A stretch of 64,000 nucleotides of DNA. It comes from Micrasema longulum (lineage: Eukaryota; Arthropoda; Insecta; Trichoptera; Brachycentridae). Below the pieces are notes generated by a model, which searched no databases, was not told the DNA's origin, and was given only the letters and a program-made list of their open reading frames with translations. The stretch spans positions 1 through 64,000 of the forward strand of contig JAGVSM010004540.1 in the NCBI GenBank assembly GCA_022494885.1, read 5' to 3'. This document shows positions 21,435 to 32,380 of this stretch, piece by piece (the stretch's first letter is position 1; each line of letters starts with the position of its first letter). Both the position numbers and the translations under genes were made by a program.

Positions 21435-21905
21435 TTATCTCTGTTAATTAACAAATTACAACAGCGATGGAGAATACCTTAAATAAGGAATATAGAAGTC
21501 TAGGTATTTACAGGGCTTAAGATCTTTCTTTGGCTGGTTTAAGTGGCCACTTTACACACTGTGTAACATTCACCATTCTGCCTATATTTGAACATCTATA
21601 TCCCTTCAGTTCTTTCATCTGTTGATGTTTGTGAAGTTAAAGAGCTGAAACCTTTATTTATGCGGGTGAGATTCATGTAATTGAATTATTTCACCTACAT
21701 ACTAGGCAACGCCTGAAAATGATATTTTTTCAATTTCTATACTTCTTCATGGACCGGGTGGATTTATCAACAATAATTTGAGTTTGTCCAATTTTTTGTA
21801 GACAAGGACTGGATTCAACTCCCTGGGGAGCTGTTAACATTAACATATTACAACAAAGATGAAGAACATTTAAGAGAAGGTGACATAGAAGTCTAGTGGA
21901 CAAAC
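21435..21905 (-). repeat. R repeat, subfamily II, nearly complete
   Basis: Reads CAACAGCGATGGAGAATACC, GGTTTAAGTGGCCACTTTAC, TACATACTAGGCAACGCCTG, then the terminal module TTTGAGTTTGTCCAATTTTT and GACAAACTCAAAATATTTTA. The latter two form a terminal hairpin. Confidence 0.8.
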
Positions 21906-23194
21906 TCAAAATATTTTAAATAAATATGTGTTACAGTAGAAAGCGGAATTAGGCGGGCGTATATTTATAGATTGTTTATAAATATTTCAGTTAATTTTTA
22001 ATCTAACTGTTTATACTTCATAAAATACAACTTACATAGACTATCTACCTAAATATTTGATCCAATTGAATTTAATTACAAGAAAGTTATCTGCATTTAT
22101 CGGTAACCGGTTTGCTGATACTTTGAATAGCAGATAACGGAAAATAACTGCTTTTTAACATGTCGTTATCTGCTTTATGTTCGTATTCCGCTGTTTTGTA
22201 ATAATTATTCTGATAACCCTTTCAGACCGGGTATTCATTCATAATATACACGATATTTAAGACTTATTTATTCTGCCCTCCGTACGAAGAGTGGAGTATC
22301 TCAGTTAGACACGCTTCTGAGAAAAACGCTGTAAAAGCTAACAATGTCGTTTTTGATTTGGTTTCAATAATGCGCATGCCATCAATGCCTCACCGCCAGG
22401 CAGTGGCGAATGGTGATTTTATTTACAGGTAAGCTACAAAAAAATATCATATGTATATATCTATATAGAAAGTACATAATAAAATGAAAGTAATATATAC
22501 TGTATATTGATATTTTTCTGTGGTTCTGTGTGATACAACAACTCTCATCCATAACATCAACTTAAACGATGTAACTTCGTGATATATTATATTATATAGA
22601 TCTATTATCCATTACTTTAATATATAATTCATTAAAAATAAATAAAAATTACCACTTTGAACTCAGTCGATATTAGGTATTTTATTGAAATTTCAACTGG
22701 CCGCATTGTTCTAGTAATTAATAGTGCTAAAAACGGCCGCTTGGAGCGCTATATGTCCTGCAATATGACGCATGAAAGTAATTATGCTCGTATGTCAAAA
22801 GTACCATCTCAAAGAAAAATAGTCCTTAAGAAGCAAGGTTTGAACTACTGTTTTCCAAATCAAGAATCTTCAAATAATTTGTGTAATCTGCAAGTTAAAT
22901 CTAGGAGAAAAAACCCGCACTGGGGTTAATACATTCAAAATATAGTACACTTATTTGTTTGAAAAAATAAGCTGGAATAATCGGCTAGTTTCTTGGCTCA
23001 CCGCATGCGCTGGGCGCGCTTTATCAAAATTTATATTTATATTACGATAAAAATACAAACGGTGGAACTGATTTCAAATAAATGTTAATTATTTATTTGT
23101 TTTTCTGTAAATAAAGTTACAATAAAACATTCTCATGGTTAGTCTTAATATAATGGTAAGCTGCGCATACTCGCTTCTATACACGGTTCGCCCC
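21906..23194. other. Unassigned, with one hAT-like end
   Basis: About 1.3 kb without a convincing gene. CAGTGGCGAATGGTGATTTT (22395) resembles the inverse of the ends at 14400 and 34545. GCAGATAAC and GTTATCTGC words recur at 22088-22190. An open frame at 22657-22929 has no ATG and no recognisable motif. Confidence 0.4.
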
Positions 23195-23330
23195 TGCCGC
23201 CAGGAGCCTTATCCTCGAGAGACCACTGGTTAAACCTGAGGATGTCAAAGAGCTCGCCCCCTACCTAATAGCTCGATACTTAACGGATCTGGGCTTTGAC
23301 GGGGAGATTTAGCAAAATGATAACTATCAC
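23195..23330 (+). pseudogene. R1/I-group LINE C-terminus and 3' end, copy 1
   Basis: Reads RPLVKPEDVKELAPYLIARY, LTDLGFDGEI, stop (about 23311). The same frame end occurs in the larger copy at 30360-30800, which carries the CCHC-like motif. Confidence 0.7.
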
Positions 23331-23383
23331 CGTGTTTACAAACATAATAAGCGTTCGAGCGATCTTCTTCTTTCTGTGCCATA

Positions 23384-24309
23384 TCAGGTCTTCCCGACGT
23401 TGGCGATCAATCTGGAGTAGGCATTCTGGCCCTGCGGCAACTGGAACAGCGCCTCAACTCCGCGCACTCCCGTCCAGTCGCGGATGTTTCTCAGCCAGGG
23501 CATCTGTCGCCTTCCAACTCCACGCTTCCCTCGATCTTTCCCATCATAATCAGCTGTAGAAGCGCATATTTGCCTCCGCGCATGATATGGCCCAGATATG
23601 CGAGTTTTCTCTGTTTTATTGAGGACAATAGTTCTTTTTCGGCACTGGCTCGTCTCAACGCCTCCACGCTGGTCACTAAATCTGTCCACGGGATTTTCAG
23701 CATTCTCCGGTGAAGCCACATTTCAAAAGCCTCTAATCGGTTCATGGAGTTCACCTTGAGAGTCCATGTTTTAACCCCATAGAGCAGTATTGACCACACA
23801 TAGCACTTGACCATTCTCTGTCTCAGTTTTAAATTAAGACTATCACTGCAGAAGAATGATTTCATGCCATTGAATGCTGATCGTGCTATTTCTATTCTGC
23901 ATCTAATTTCCTTATCTGGATCCAGATCAGAAGTAATTTGACTGCCGAGGTATTTAAAGTTAGTCGCTGATTCTATTTCACCGATCTCTTGATTATTTGA
24001 CCATTTATTCGCAATACAGCATTATTGTGTGGGTTTCGTATAAACACTATAATCTTTGTTTTGGCCACATTGATGTTCAAGCCCATTACTCTACCAGCTT
24101 CGTCAATTTTACTAAGAAGTTCCTGAAGGACACATGCGTTGTCAGCCAGGATAACGGTATCGTCAGCATATCTGATATTATGGATAATTTCGCCGTTAAT
24201 TCTTATTTCCTTCCTGATATCAAAGAAAGCATTCTTAAATATCTTGTCCGAGTATAAGTTAAAAAGTAAGGGCGATAATATGCAGCCTTGTCTCACTCCA
24301 CGCTTAATT
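23384..24309 (-). mobile_element. RTE-like LINE family b, RT domain to C-terminus
   Basis: Minus-strand frames in order: IKRGVRQGCILSPLLFNLYS, NIRYADDTVILADN with the YADD box at 24170-24159, INVAKTKIIVF (24329-23973); then MVKCYVWSILLYGVKTWTLK, RLEAFEMWLHRRMLKIPWTD, LLSSIKQRKLAYLGHIMRGG (23865-23491); then IRDWTGVRGVEALFQLPQGQ (to 23384). This follows the order of BovB/RTE ORFs exactly. Broken by frameshifts. The right edge abuts element X at about 24310. Confidence 0.85.
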
Positions 24310-24860
24310 TGAGCGATCACAATGAACAATAATGAACATGCTTAAGTTATGGCAGTCATAAGTCAACGCGTGTGTAATCTCTAAGTCAACGCTCGTGTCG
24401 GTTTGTTTTTTGTTTTCCTCGTAAATAAACACAATCCAATAGCAAAAAATCGGCGTTTACTATAAATAACAAACAATATATTGCATTTGCAAAATAGTAA
24501 GGAGTATCTAATACAAAAAAGTGAAAACTAAATTAACATTACTTTGGCGACTGCTTTTTTTACATTTGGCTTGCCAACCTCGGGCTAAATGCAATAAATA
24601 GCGTGATAAATAAAAAATAAATAAAAAAAGTTCAGTTTTGGAATATTTTCCACATTTACACCGGTAAAATTAAAATATGTGATTGCGCAGCAGGATTATA
24701 CGTCGCGATATGTAAATATTTTGACATTTAATATTAGGTGCTCATGGATGTTCCATTGTGATCGCGAATACGATAAACAACCATGCTGAGAAATTGTTAT
24801 CACTTCGCTTATTAGCACGTCGATAGTTTTTTGTGATTGAGCTACTGAGCATGGAGGGCG
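24310..24860 (+). mobile_element. Element X, uninterrupted copy (left end truncated)
   Basis: Runs from GAGCGATCACAATGAACAAT to the right terminal inverted repeat (GTGATTGAGCTACTGAGC). It serves as reference for nested insertions in the copies at 41986-43790 and 58937-60125. No frame; probably a non-autonomous DNA element. Confidence 0.7.
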
Positions 24861-24869
24861 AAAACTATT

Positions 24870-25495
24870 TATTTATTTACTGACGGACTTATGCAGTCCA
24901 TTCCAGCAATGTTAAATACAATTTCTTAAAATAAATGCAGGTACTAATCAAATAAATCACATTGAATCAGTCCAACATCGATTGCTTCGAAAAATAGCGT
25001 GGATGCTCGGACTAGAGAGAGATAATTATTCTTATGCTGAAATAGAGTCAATGTTAAATATTTCTAGTCTACAAAAACGTAGAACTAATATTGACTCCAT
25101 ATATATGTTCGGCATACTAAATGGTATAATCGATGTTCCATCATTACTGGGAAAAGAAAAATTCAATATTCCGACTCGTAGATTGAGAAACAATGAAGTA
25201 CTGTTCATCGATCAGCATAGAACAAACTATGGCCTAAATTCTCCAATGACCCGCCTTTGTCGTATTGTTAACTCGAGACAAGATCCGGACTTTTTTGGTT
25301 TAAGTTTACAACTATTAAAACGAGCACTAAATAAATAGTCAAGATCTTGTCTCGATGTCCCTTATGTTTGTCAATGCTTCTTTCTTTTTTTAAAAATGTT
25401 TTAAACTATTCTTTTATTGTAATATTTAAACCTTATAAATTGTGTACATGGACAATGTCCGTTAATAAATAAATAAATAAATAAAGTAAAGCTAA
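24870..25495 (+). mobile_element. LINE family J1, C-terminus and 3' end
   Basis: Frame 24982-25338: LRKIAWMLGLERDNYSYAEI, SLQKRRTNIDSIYMFGILNG, IIDVPSLLGKEKFNIPTRRL, NEVLFIDQHRTNYGLNSPMT, RLCRIVNSRQDPDFFGLSLQ, stop. 3' UTR ends in TACATGGACAATGTCCGTTA and (AAAT)n. The first 70 bp (24870-24940) look like a different LINE tail in minus orientation. Confidence 0.8.
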
Positions 25496-25900
25496 ATAAA
25501 ATTAAAGCTAGGACAAAAAAAATACTACCTCAAGACAAGATCTGGTCTATCTTAGTGATTTTTTAAATCTATAAAGACTTGCACCAAAAAAGTCCAGATC
25601 TTGTCTCGAGTTTACAATACGACACGATCGGGACATTGGTGCATGCGAGCCATAGTTTGAGCTGTGCTGATCGAAGAACAGCACATTATTATTTCGCAAC
25701 CGGCGGCGGCGGATCGGAACATTGAATGCCACTTGTTCCAGTAACGATGGTACATCAATTAAGCCATTCAGCAAATTAAACATAAATATGGAGTCAATGT
25801 TATTTCTACGTTTTTGTAGACTTAAGATTTTGAACATTGACTCCATTTCTCCGTAAGTGTAGTATCCCTTCACGAGGCCAATCATTCATGCTACTTTTCT
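25496..25900 (-). mobile_element. LINE family J1, C-terminus, tail-to-tail with its neighbour
   Basis: Minus frame 25885-25547: IGLVKGYYTYGEMESMFKIL, SLQKRRNNIDSIFMFNLLNG, LIDVPSLLEQVAFNVPIRRR, FFDQHSSNYGSHAPMSRSCR, IVNSRQDLDFFGASLYRFKK. About 75-80% like the neighbour by eye. It lacks most of its 3' UTR. Confidence 0.8.
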
Positions 25901-25904
25901 TAGC

Positions 25905-26330
25905 AAACTAAATTTTATTCACAGGGACATCTCTGACATAAGTGTGTATATCATTCCATAATCGAGCAGCTGTGAAAGAGAAGGCAAAAGAATATGAATG
26001 GGTATTGGAAGGGTTCTCTTGTTACTAGAACGAAGAGATAGTCCATGTTGTAATAGAGGTTAGAAGAGCTCTCTTATATAAACAGGCGAAGTAGGATTAT
26101 TAAAAAAAATGTTAAAAAGTGATAAAATGTAAATGTTTCTTCTATGCCTGATACTGAGCCAGTGTAGTTGCGTGCGATACTCGGTCATGTGGTCGAATTT
26201 GCGAAAATTCAAGATACGTCCACACACAAAATCATTCACCCGTAGATTTTTGTCAAACAGCTTTTTGCCATTGAGTTGTTTTAGATTGAAACATATTCGA
26301 AGCATTTTCGCTAAATGAATTATGAATCGT
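25905..26330 (-). mobile_element. LINE family W fragment
   Basis: Minus frame 26305-26060: KKLFDKNLRVNDFVCGRILN, FRKFDHMTEYRTQLHWLSIR, HRRNIYILSLFNIFFNNPTS, PVYIRELF; further C-terminal sequence (RNLPTNVRD-like) runs left to 25905. Same family as 46917-47615. Confidence 0.75.
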
Positions 26331-26889
26331 CGAAACGGCAGTCACCCCAGCGAGTTGCGGAGAAGCGATTATTTAATTTGTTTGACGATCTTAAAACGCG
26401 GGGGTGACCAATGATCTGTGACCGTTCGGGTCATAAATAAACGGCGATAGCATCGGAATTAATTCAATTTATTTGACTATCAAATAGGGGACATTTATCA
26501 CCATAAAAACATCCCATTCAAGTATCTATGGGAATTTCTTGCACCATATGCTATGCGCTTCGGTAAACATTACACTCCACATCAAAAATATTTTTTGTTC
26601 ATATTTATTTATTTATATTTTATTAGAATAGTTCATTTTACCCTCAACACACAAACTTTTAATACTATCTGCCCCTTGAAGCTGAAATGCTGGATGTCAC
26701 ATTTGGTAAATTGTTCAGGAGAGCGGTTTGAAGTTGTAAAATTGTTTCAAATGTAAAAACACTATTTATTGCTGTTTTTTTGGATTTATAGGCTTTTGAT
26801 ATTTAAGAAAAAAAAATAAATATGGGGTCAAATAACAATGGGGCTTCGATGTATTTTTTCTAACCGCCCAGCCCGCGCCCTAAATCCTC
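26331..26889. other. Unassigned
   Basis: No gene or repeat recognised. A GC-richer patch at 26330-26450 (AGCGAGTTGCGGAGAAGCG) has no other copy here. Confidence 0.4.
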
Positions 26890-27335
26890 CTCGGACTTTA
26901 GTTTAACAAGTAATTTTATTTTAAATTTTATTTATTATGGTATGGAAAGAATTCCAAGTCGTATGATAAATTGACTAATCTCCAAATTCTGGACATTGGG
27001 GCATAAAAACAAAAGTTCTTAGAAGATTTAATAAATAGCAGATTTTGACTTCTGGTGACACGGTTGGGAACATGAAAGGAAATTGATTGCAACAGAGATG
27101 GGACATCACTTAAAGCATTAAGTATTTTGAAAATGCCAAGGTCCATCTCAGTTCTACGTCTCTCCAATGAAGACAGATGAAGAGATTGCTCTATATTAAA
27201 AATAGGAATAATTACCCCTTTGTAATCCGAGCAACTATGTCTTTTTTAAAGAAAACGGCGTTGGACAGACTCGGTACGAGTCCTGTAGAATGGAGACCAA
27301 ATAGGAGAATTTGTAAACCATCTTTTGAAAAAACC
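26890..27335 (-). mobile_element. LINE family J2, C-terminal fragment
   Basis: Minus frame 27167-26928: RRRTEMDLGIFKILNALSDV, PSLLQSISFHVPNRVTRSQN, FCFYAPMSRIWRLVNLSYDL. RT remnants continue to about 27330. Confidence 0.75.
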
Positions 27336-27955
27336 CTCAATTACGTGTCATAATTTAAAACATGAATTATTTATGAAAATAACAGATAAATATACATTTA
27401 ATGACATGATATTAATAGCGATAAAACAGTAATTGAACGTAAACAGTATGTGAAAAAAAGTAAAGTAAAATAATGAAATTAACGGCAAAAGAAATGACAT
27501 AATGGTTAAGTATGGTTGATTATGACAATAAGACTTTATCTTGCGCAAAATTCCTCGCTGCGTCAGAGGTAATTTGTTATAAAAATGGTGGAATGGATTC
27601 GGTATCCACTGCTTTAAACCAGCAGAGTATTATCACTGCACTACAGTAGTACTGGTGTTTTAGAACTAGCTATTTCAGTAGTGGTATACCGGACGACTCC
27701 CATGTTTTTACCATTATAGAATCTGGATATATGAACAAAATAACATTCAAAACTTAATTTTGAAAAAAATGGGACTTACAGTCTTTCAGCTTTAAAATAC
27801 AGAAATAACAAATTGTTTCAAAATTAATCAAGAACATTTTTTTTAGTTAAGTATATTCATTACAAATGATTCATTGAATCACTTATAAATAAAATAAACG
27901 GTCAAATATTGATGCGTAAACATAGCCAAAACGATGAATGTTACACAGTATGTAA
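27336..27955. other. Unassigned
   Basis: About 600 bp AT-rich. A stretch at 27590-27700 is GC-intermediate but unrecognised. Confidence 0.5.
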
Positions 27956-28165
27956 AATGATAGGCTAGTTGTGGTGTAGTTGTCAATGCGTTTGCCTAGC
28001 ATGCAAGAGGTGACGGAATCGATTCCCGTCCCGGTTGAGGTAAAATATTTATTTACAAAGGTGATTTTACACCTTTATTTTCTTTTTACACCATCTTTCA
28101 TAGTCTCTAGGTCTGGCACCTGAAGTCTTAGACTGATCATTTTACCTTCATGCTCACATAGGCAC
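27956..28165 (+). mobile_element. tRNA-derived SINE-1, 5' part
   Basis: tRNA-like head TGGTGTAGTTGTCAATGCG...AATCGATTCCCGTC, body with GGTGATTTTACACC, and the phrase TTAGACTGATCATTTTACC shared with the copy at 50690-50965. Joined to a family C LINE at about 28166. Confidence 0.65.
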
Positions 28166-28810
28166 TGTCTGTGACAATGCGCGCAAAATGTTGGGATTTG
28201 TTCTCCGAACAGCTAAGGTGTTCTTGAATACTCGTGTTCTAAGGCTTCTTTATAACTCATTGGTGCGAAGCAGACTTGAGTGTGGATCTCTGATCTGGGC
28301 ACCCCACGAATTGAAGTACTTTCTTATGCTGGAGATGGTTCAAAAGAAATTTCTGAGGTATCTTTACTTAAGGGAGTGCAGATATTATCCGTGGTTGTAC
28401 CCATCTGACTTTATACGCTTTGGAATGCTTGGTTACAATAGTTTAGAGAAAAAAATAAATGCATACTTGCTTTTGTATTTTTTCCGATTGATCCGTGGTA
28501 TTACGATCAACATAGGTGTAATGGAGAGTATTTTTCTTTATGTTCCTAATGACTACCTTAGAGATAGACAGCTTAAGCAGTTTTATCTTCCTGCTTGCAG
28601 AACCAACCTGCCGATGCCAGTAGGATATTGACATCTATCATATTAGTGAAAAAAAGTTCAGAGAGGATAGCATTTTTTCTCTATAATTGCTGGGTATTTT
28701 TATTTTACCATTTTTGTATATTTAAATCTGAGTATGAATTTTTTCGTTTTATGTATGCATTGAACTTTTTTGTAATGTACATAAACGTTAATAAAATAAA
28801 TAAATTGAAA
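28166..28810 (+). mobile_element. Jockey/CR1-group LINE family C, C-terminal part
   Basis: Plus frame 28188-28629: MLGFVLRTAKVFLNTRVLRL, LVRSRLECGSLIWAPHELKY, VQKKFLRYLYLRECRYYPWL, GMLGYNSLEKKINAYL, VPNDYLRDRQLKQFY, then stop. Orthologous positions to the copy at 12262-13195. The A-rich end is near 28805. Confidence 0.8.
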
Positions 28811-28824
28811 AATGTAACAGAAAA

Positions 28825-28905
28825 TGTTCAAGAAACGCTGTGGTTGGTGTACTAATGCAGTGCCCTATGCACCATTATGTGCAGAAAGGGAATGATGAAT
28901 TTCTG
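28825..28905 (+). mobile_element. SINE-1 3' part
   Basis: GTGTACTAATGCAGTGCCCT, ATGCACCATTATGTGC and AAAGGGAATGATGA match the end of SINE-1. Confidence 0.6.
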
Positions 28906-29324
28906 TCGCGGCGAATATAACTTGTGATCAGGACGCACGTGGTCTGCGGACCATACTTTGCCTATCACTGATTTAGAACATTGCTTTACATACAAATTTT
29001 CAAATATGTAAAATTAAAGCATTTTCGTTACCTTCCTGTCATTCAAATAAATACGCATGTGAATTTTTTGGAGGTTAAATAAAATGATGTACAAATTATA
29101 GTAACATTTTATTTAAAAGTCATTATCGTTTTATATAATGTCACAATGATCATATAAATACTTCAAACGTAAGTGCTTGTGTATACGCTTAAAACATTAT
29201 CAACGTATGTATGTAAGTATTTGCGTGTTAACCAATATTTTAGGTTTCTACAAAGATTTGTGGGAAAATACTGGATTTCACGCTTTTATGGGAGTAATTA
29301 ATATAAACATATTTGAAAAAATAT
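28906..29324. other. Unassigned
   Basis: AT-rich, nothing recognised. Confidence 0.5.
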
Positions 29325-29560
29325 TTTTATCCAACATTTTAAGTTTGTCCAAATTTTTATAGACGAAAACTGGATTGAACTCCTTTGAGAGTTATTAATA
29401 TATTTCAACAGAGATAAGAACATTTTGGATAGGGTAATATAAACGTTTAGGCATCTACAGGGCTTATGAAAGATATTTTCAGGCGTTGCCTAGTATGTTA
29501 GTAAAAAGGTGAAACAGTTCAGTTAGAATCTCACCCGCATAATTAAAGGTTAGTTAGCTA
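29325..29560 (+). repeat. R repeat, subfamily II, internally deleted
   Basis: Terminal module AAGTTTGTCCAAATTTTTAT and GAACTCCTTTGAGAGTTATT, then CTACAGGGCTTATGA, joined directly to TCAGGCGTTGCCTAGTATGT. The segment between is missing. Confidence 0.7.
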
Positions 29561-30359
29561 CCTCAAGATTCTAGGCAAAGAAGAAGAACAAATTAAAATG
29601 TACTAAAAAAATATAAAACCAACACGAATCATGGCAAATTCATCGTGAGACTCCATTGTAGCCGTAAAAACCTGACAGGAGATCTTCAACACGGTTTATT
29701 TTGTTTGTGAATTCGGCGCTAAGTGGCCTCCCTCAAGGATCAAACTTTGGCCCCTCACAAAATTCGAACAAAAGAATTAGGTTTTTTCTATTTATTAACA
29801 CGTCATGTACTTTAAATTGTTACAAAAAGTACATTTAATGGACGCGATGGCCATTTCTGTTATAACATGCTGTTCCATTGTCAAACGATTAGGAAACGAC
29901 TGTACATGACGGAATGTATGTAGTATTTCAAAACCGTACAATACAATCACTATCAAATTATGTTCTTCCTCAATTATAGCATACACTTGTCATACAAATC
30001 ATATTTTTTTCAATAATAACGCTGTTTGCACAATAAAATATTTATTTCTGTGCAGTGAACTCACAGAAGCCACGCTATTAGGAAAGTGTAGGACATCCGA
30101 GTCGATATAATGATTGCATTGTACCTTTGTCAAAATATCATGTTTAAACATATGTTTATTTATAGATTCAAAAACACATCGATCCAAATTTATTTAGTAA
30201 GAGCCGAATATTTTGCTATGAGACAAATACTAACAATGAATTCTGATTTTATAGCAGCGAAAGCATTTGAAAAGCAGTTTTTCTCGTTTGATTGTTATTT
30301 ATTTATACAAATGTATAATACAGCACTACTGCCAGTTGCAATGTACACAGATTTTATTA
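29561..30359. other. Unassigned
   Basis: About 800 bp. Short frames on both strands show no known motif. Confidence 0.45.
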
Positions 30360-30800
30360 TTAGGTATCTTCAAAAATACTAGAGCCCTTACAGGGCACTG
30401 CAGATTAAACAAACACCTTGCTAGAATGAACCTTTCCAAAACCTCTAGATGTAGGTTCTGCAGTGCAGATGAGGAAACACCTATACACATTCTATGTGAA
30501 TGTGATGCTTTACATCATAAATGGAGCCTTATCCTCGGGGGACCACTGGTTAAACCTGAGGACGTTAAAAAGCTCGTCCCCTCCTAACAGCCTGATACTT
30601 AACGGATCTGGGCTTGAATGGGGGAATCAGCAAAATGTAAATTCTCGCCTTCCAGACAGTAGCCAGGCTCTTTAAAGACCTGGGTTTGGAGGGGGAGATT
30701 TAGAAAAATGTAAACTTTCGCCTTCCAGACAGTAGCCAGGCTCTTAATAGACCTGGGCTTGGAGGGCGAGAACTGTTCACGGGGACCCGTCACAATAGAT
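30360..30800 (+). mobile_element. R1/I-group LINE C-terminus and 3' end, with 72-bp tandem repeat
   Basis: Plus frame: GHCRLNKHLARMNLSKTSRC, RFCSADEETPIHILCECDAL, HHKWSLILGGPLVKPEDVKK. The C-x2-C...H-x4-C pattern is the C-terminal zinc-knuckle type that follows RNase H in R1/I/LOA-group elements. The terminal ORF and 3' UTR segment is repeated in tandem, with TGGG(C/T)TTG starts at 30609, 30681 and 30754. Confidence 0.75.
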
Positions 30801-30950
30801 CTTCTGAGGTTGCAGTGACGTCAGGAGCTTAAATAGCACTGACCCCCACCTCTAAGATTAAGAATAACAATCTACAAAAACACGGAAAAAAGGCACAATA
30901 GATTATTAAGGTTCATATAAACAATAGTAAAAAAAAGACGAATAAGTCAC
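30801..30950. other. Unassigned
   Basis: Short spacer. Confidence 0.5.
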
Positions 30951-30953
30951 TAA

Positions 30954-31921
30954 GGGCCGGTCGCCTCAAAAATGGTATAAATTTAGTTTAAAGTTAAATA
31001 TTTAAACTTAGTTAAGGCTCAAAATCTGGTAATTGAAAAATTCCGTTGCATCAACATTATTTTAGTTAAGTTAAAGTTAAGAATGTTGCCACTGTAAAGG
31101 TTCAAGTTTCACCCTAAAAATTGTTGGGATTTTTGCGCAAGCACGTACTTGTTTATTTACATGTAGCAATACACATGCCCCGCGACGCGTCTTTGGGCAC
31201 AAACGTTTAAATTTTGTTCCAATTTTCAGTGCGCATTCGGAGAAGAAAAGAACAAAAGGGACATCGTCCTTTTTGTTCTAGATAAAAAATTAAAAGAGCT
31301 AAATGAAGAACCTTTTACTCTAAAAATACAGCAAAAAAATGTCATTTTTCGGGCAACTATGGCAGCCTTAACTGCCCAGAAAGAGTTAGCTGAGCTCAAT
31401 TTAGCTCTATTTAAAAATAAATAAACAACATTTCAATACAGTGATGATTTAGATTTATTTTACACCGCGCCGCTGATGATCAAGTCCTGTGTTTTGAAAA
31501 ATAATGAACAATTAAAAATTCAAATTAGTTCTTCACTTTTTTGACATTCGAAATCTTGCGATAAAGTCGGACTCTTCCCACAAAAAATGGTCCGTTCGTG
31601 GTTTGAACAGTTTTTTTTATCGGTTTAGAATATACTCGATGATAAATTCGTCATCGGAAGACGAAAAATCAGATAAAATTGACATTTTGTGCAACTTTTC
31701 GCAGATCGATCAATGGATTTCAACACTCACGACGCTTTTTTGACAGATGGCAGATCGCATTTAACTTAAAACTTATCTTTAAACGGTCCCCTGGCGGCCG
31801 GTCAAATAAAAGTAACCTTTTTGTTAATATTTAGTTTGATGCAACGCATTTTGACATAAAAGTTACTTTTATTTGACTTTAGCCCTGACTTTAACTTATC
31901 TTTTGTCGATGCAAACGGCCC
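30954..31921. mobile_element. PIF/Harbinger-type DNA element, internally deleted
   Basis: Terminal inverted repeats begin GGGCCG at 30954 and end CGGCCC at 31921 (the inner bases match over about 15 positions with few changes). Flanking TAA at 30951-30953 and 31922-31924 is the 3-bp target duplication typical of Harbinger. Inside, a minus-strand frame from 31685 starts MSILSDFSSSDDEFIIEYIL and continues with FLWEESDFIARFRMSKK past one stop, like a Harbinger transposase N-terminus. A plus-strand frame (31235-31424) encodes DKKLKELNEEPFTLKIQ and MAALTAQKELAELNLALFKN, like the C-terminus of the SANT/Myb-like accessory protein. Divergent genes inside one TIR pair fit the family's layout. The DDE domain is deleted, so it is non-autonomous. 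Confidence 0.75.
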
Positions 31922-31939
31922 TAATACACATTATGATAC

Positions 31940-32125
31940 ATAGTCATAGAGCAAGAGACTAAAGCTTGTAATTCCGGCATGGAAAAGATCCACCTCTCTC
32001 GGTAGGCTGTTTAACAGACCGATCGTTCTCCGCACATGCATCAACAACGGTAAATTAGTCCTGCATTCAGGAAAAACAAATGATCTGTGTTGCCTAGCTC
32101 TTAAATAGTTGCTCCGTATTAATAA
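31940..32125 (-). pseudogene. LINE family C, C-terminal fragment
   Basis: Minus frame: YLRARQHRSFVFPECRTNLP, LLMHVRRTIGLLNSLPREVD, LFHAGIT, parallel to YLRQRQ...VDLFHVSEG in the copy at 12262-13195. Confidence 0.7.
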
Positions 32126-32179
32126 TTTAAAGTGAGTCTGAACACCTTACCTTCATTTAACAAAGAAAATCATGTCCGA

Positions 32180-32380
32180 GAAAGGACGCAGCAGCCTCCT
32201 ATAACGAGCGTCTCGAGGATGCGGTGGTGGACCTGGCTCAGGCACGTGCTGCGCATGTCTCAGGAGAACCTAAACCCAGTTGCCAAGAGTGCTGGCTGGC
32301 GATAGGGTCTCCTGGAGGCAACTGGTGATGTCCACATGCTCCAATTAGGAGCGGATGTGGAAAATAAAAACAAAGAAGAT
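32180..32380 (+). pseudogene. RTE-type LINE C-terminal fragment
   Basis: RWTWLRHVLRMSQENLNPVA, then GLLEATGDVHMLQLGADVEN in a shifted frame. The second half recurs at 61570-61660. Confidence 0.6.

Noticed and set aside
22657..22929. 90-codon frame as a small gene
   Set aside because: No ATG start, no motif, and neither splice signals nor codon bias visible.
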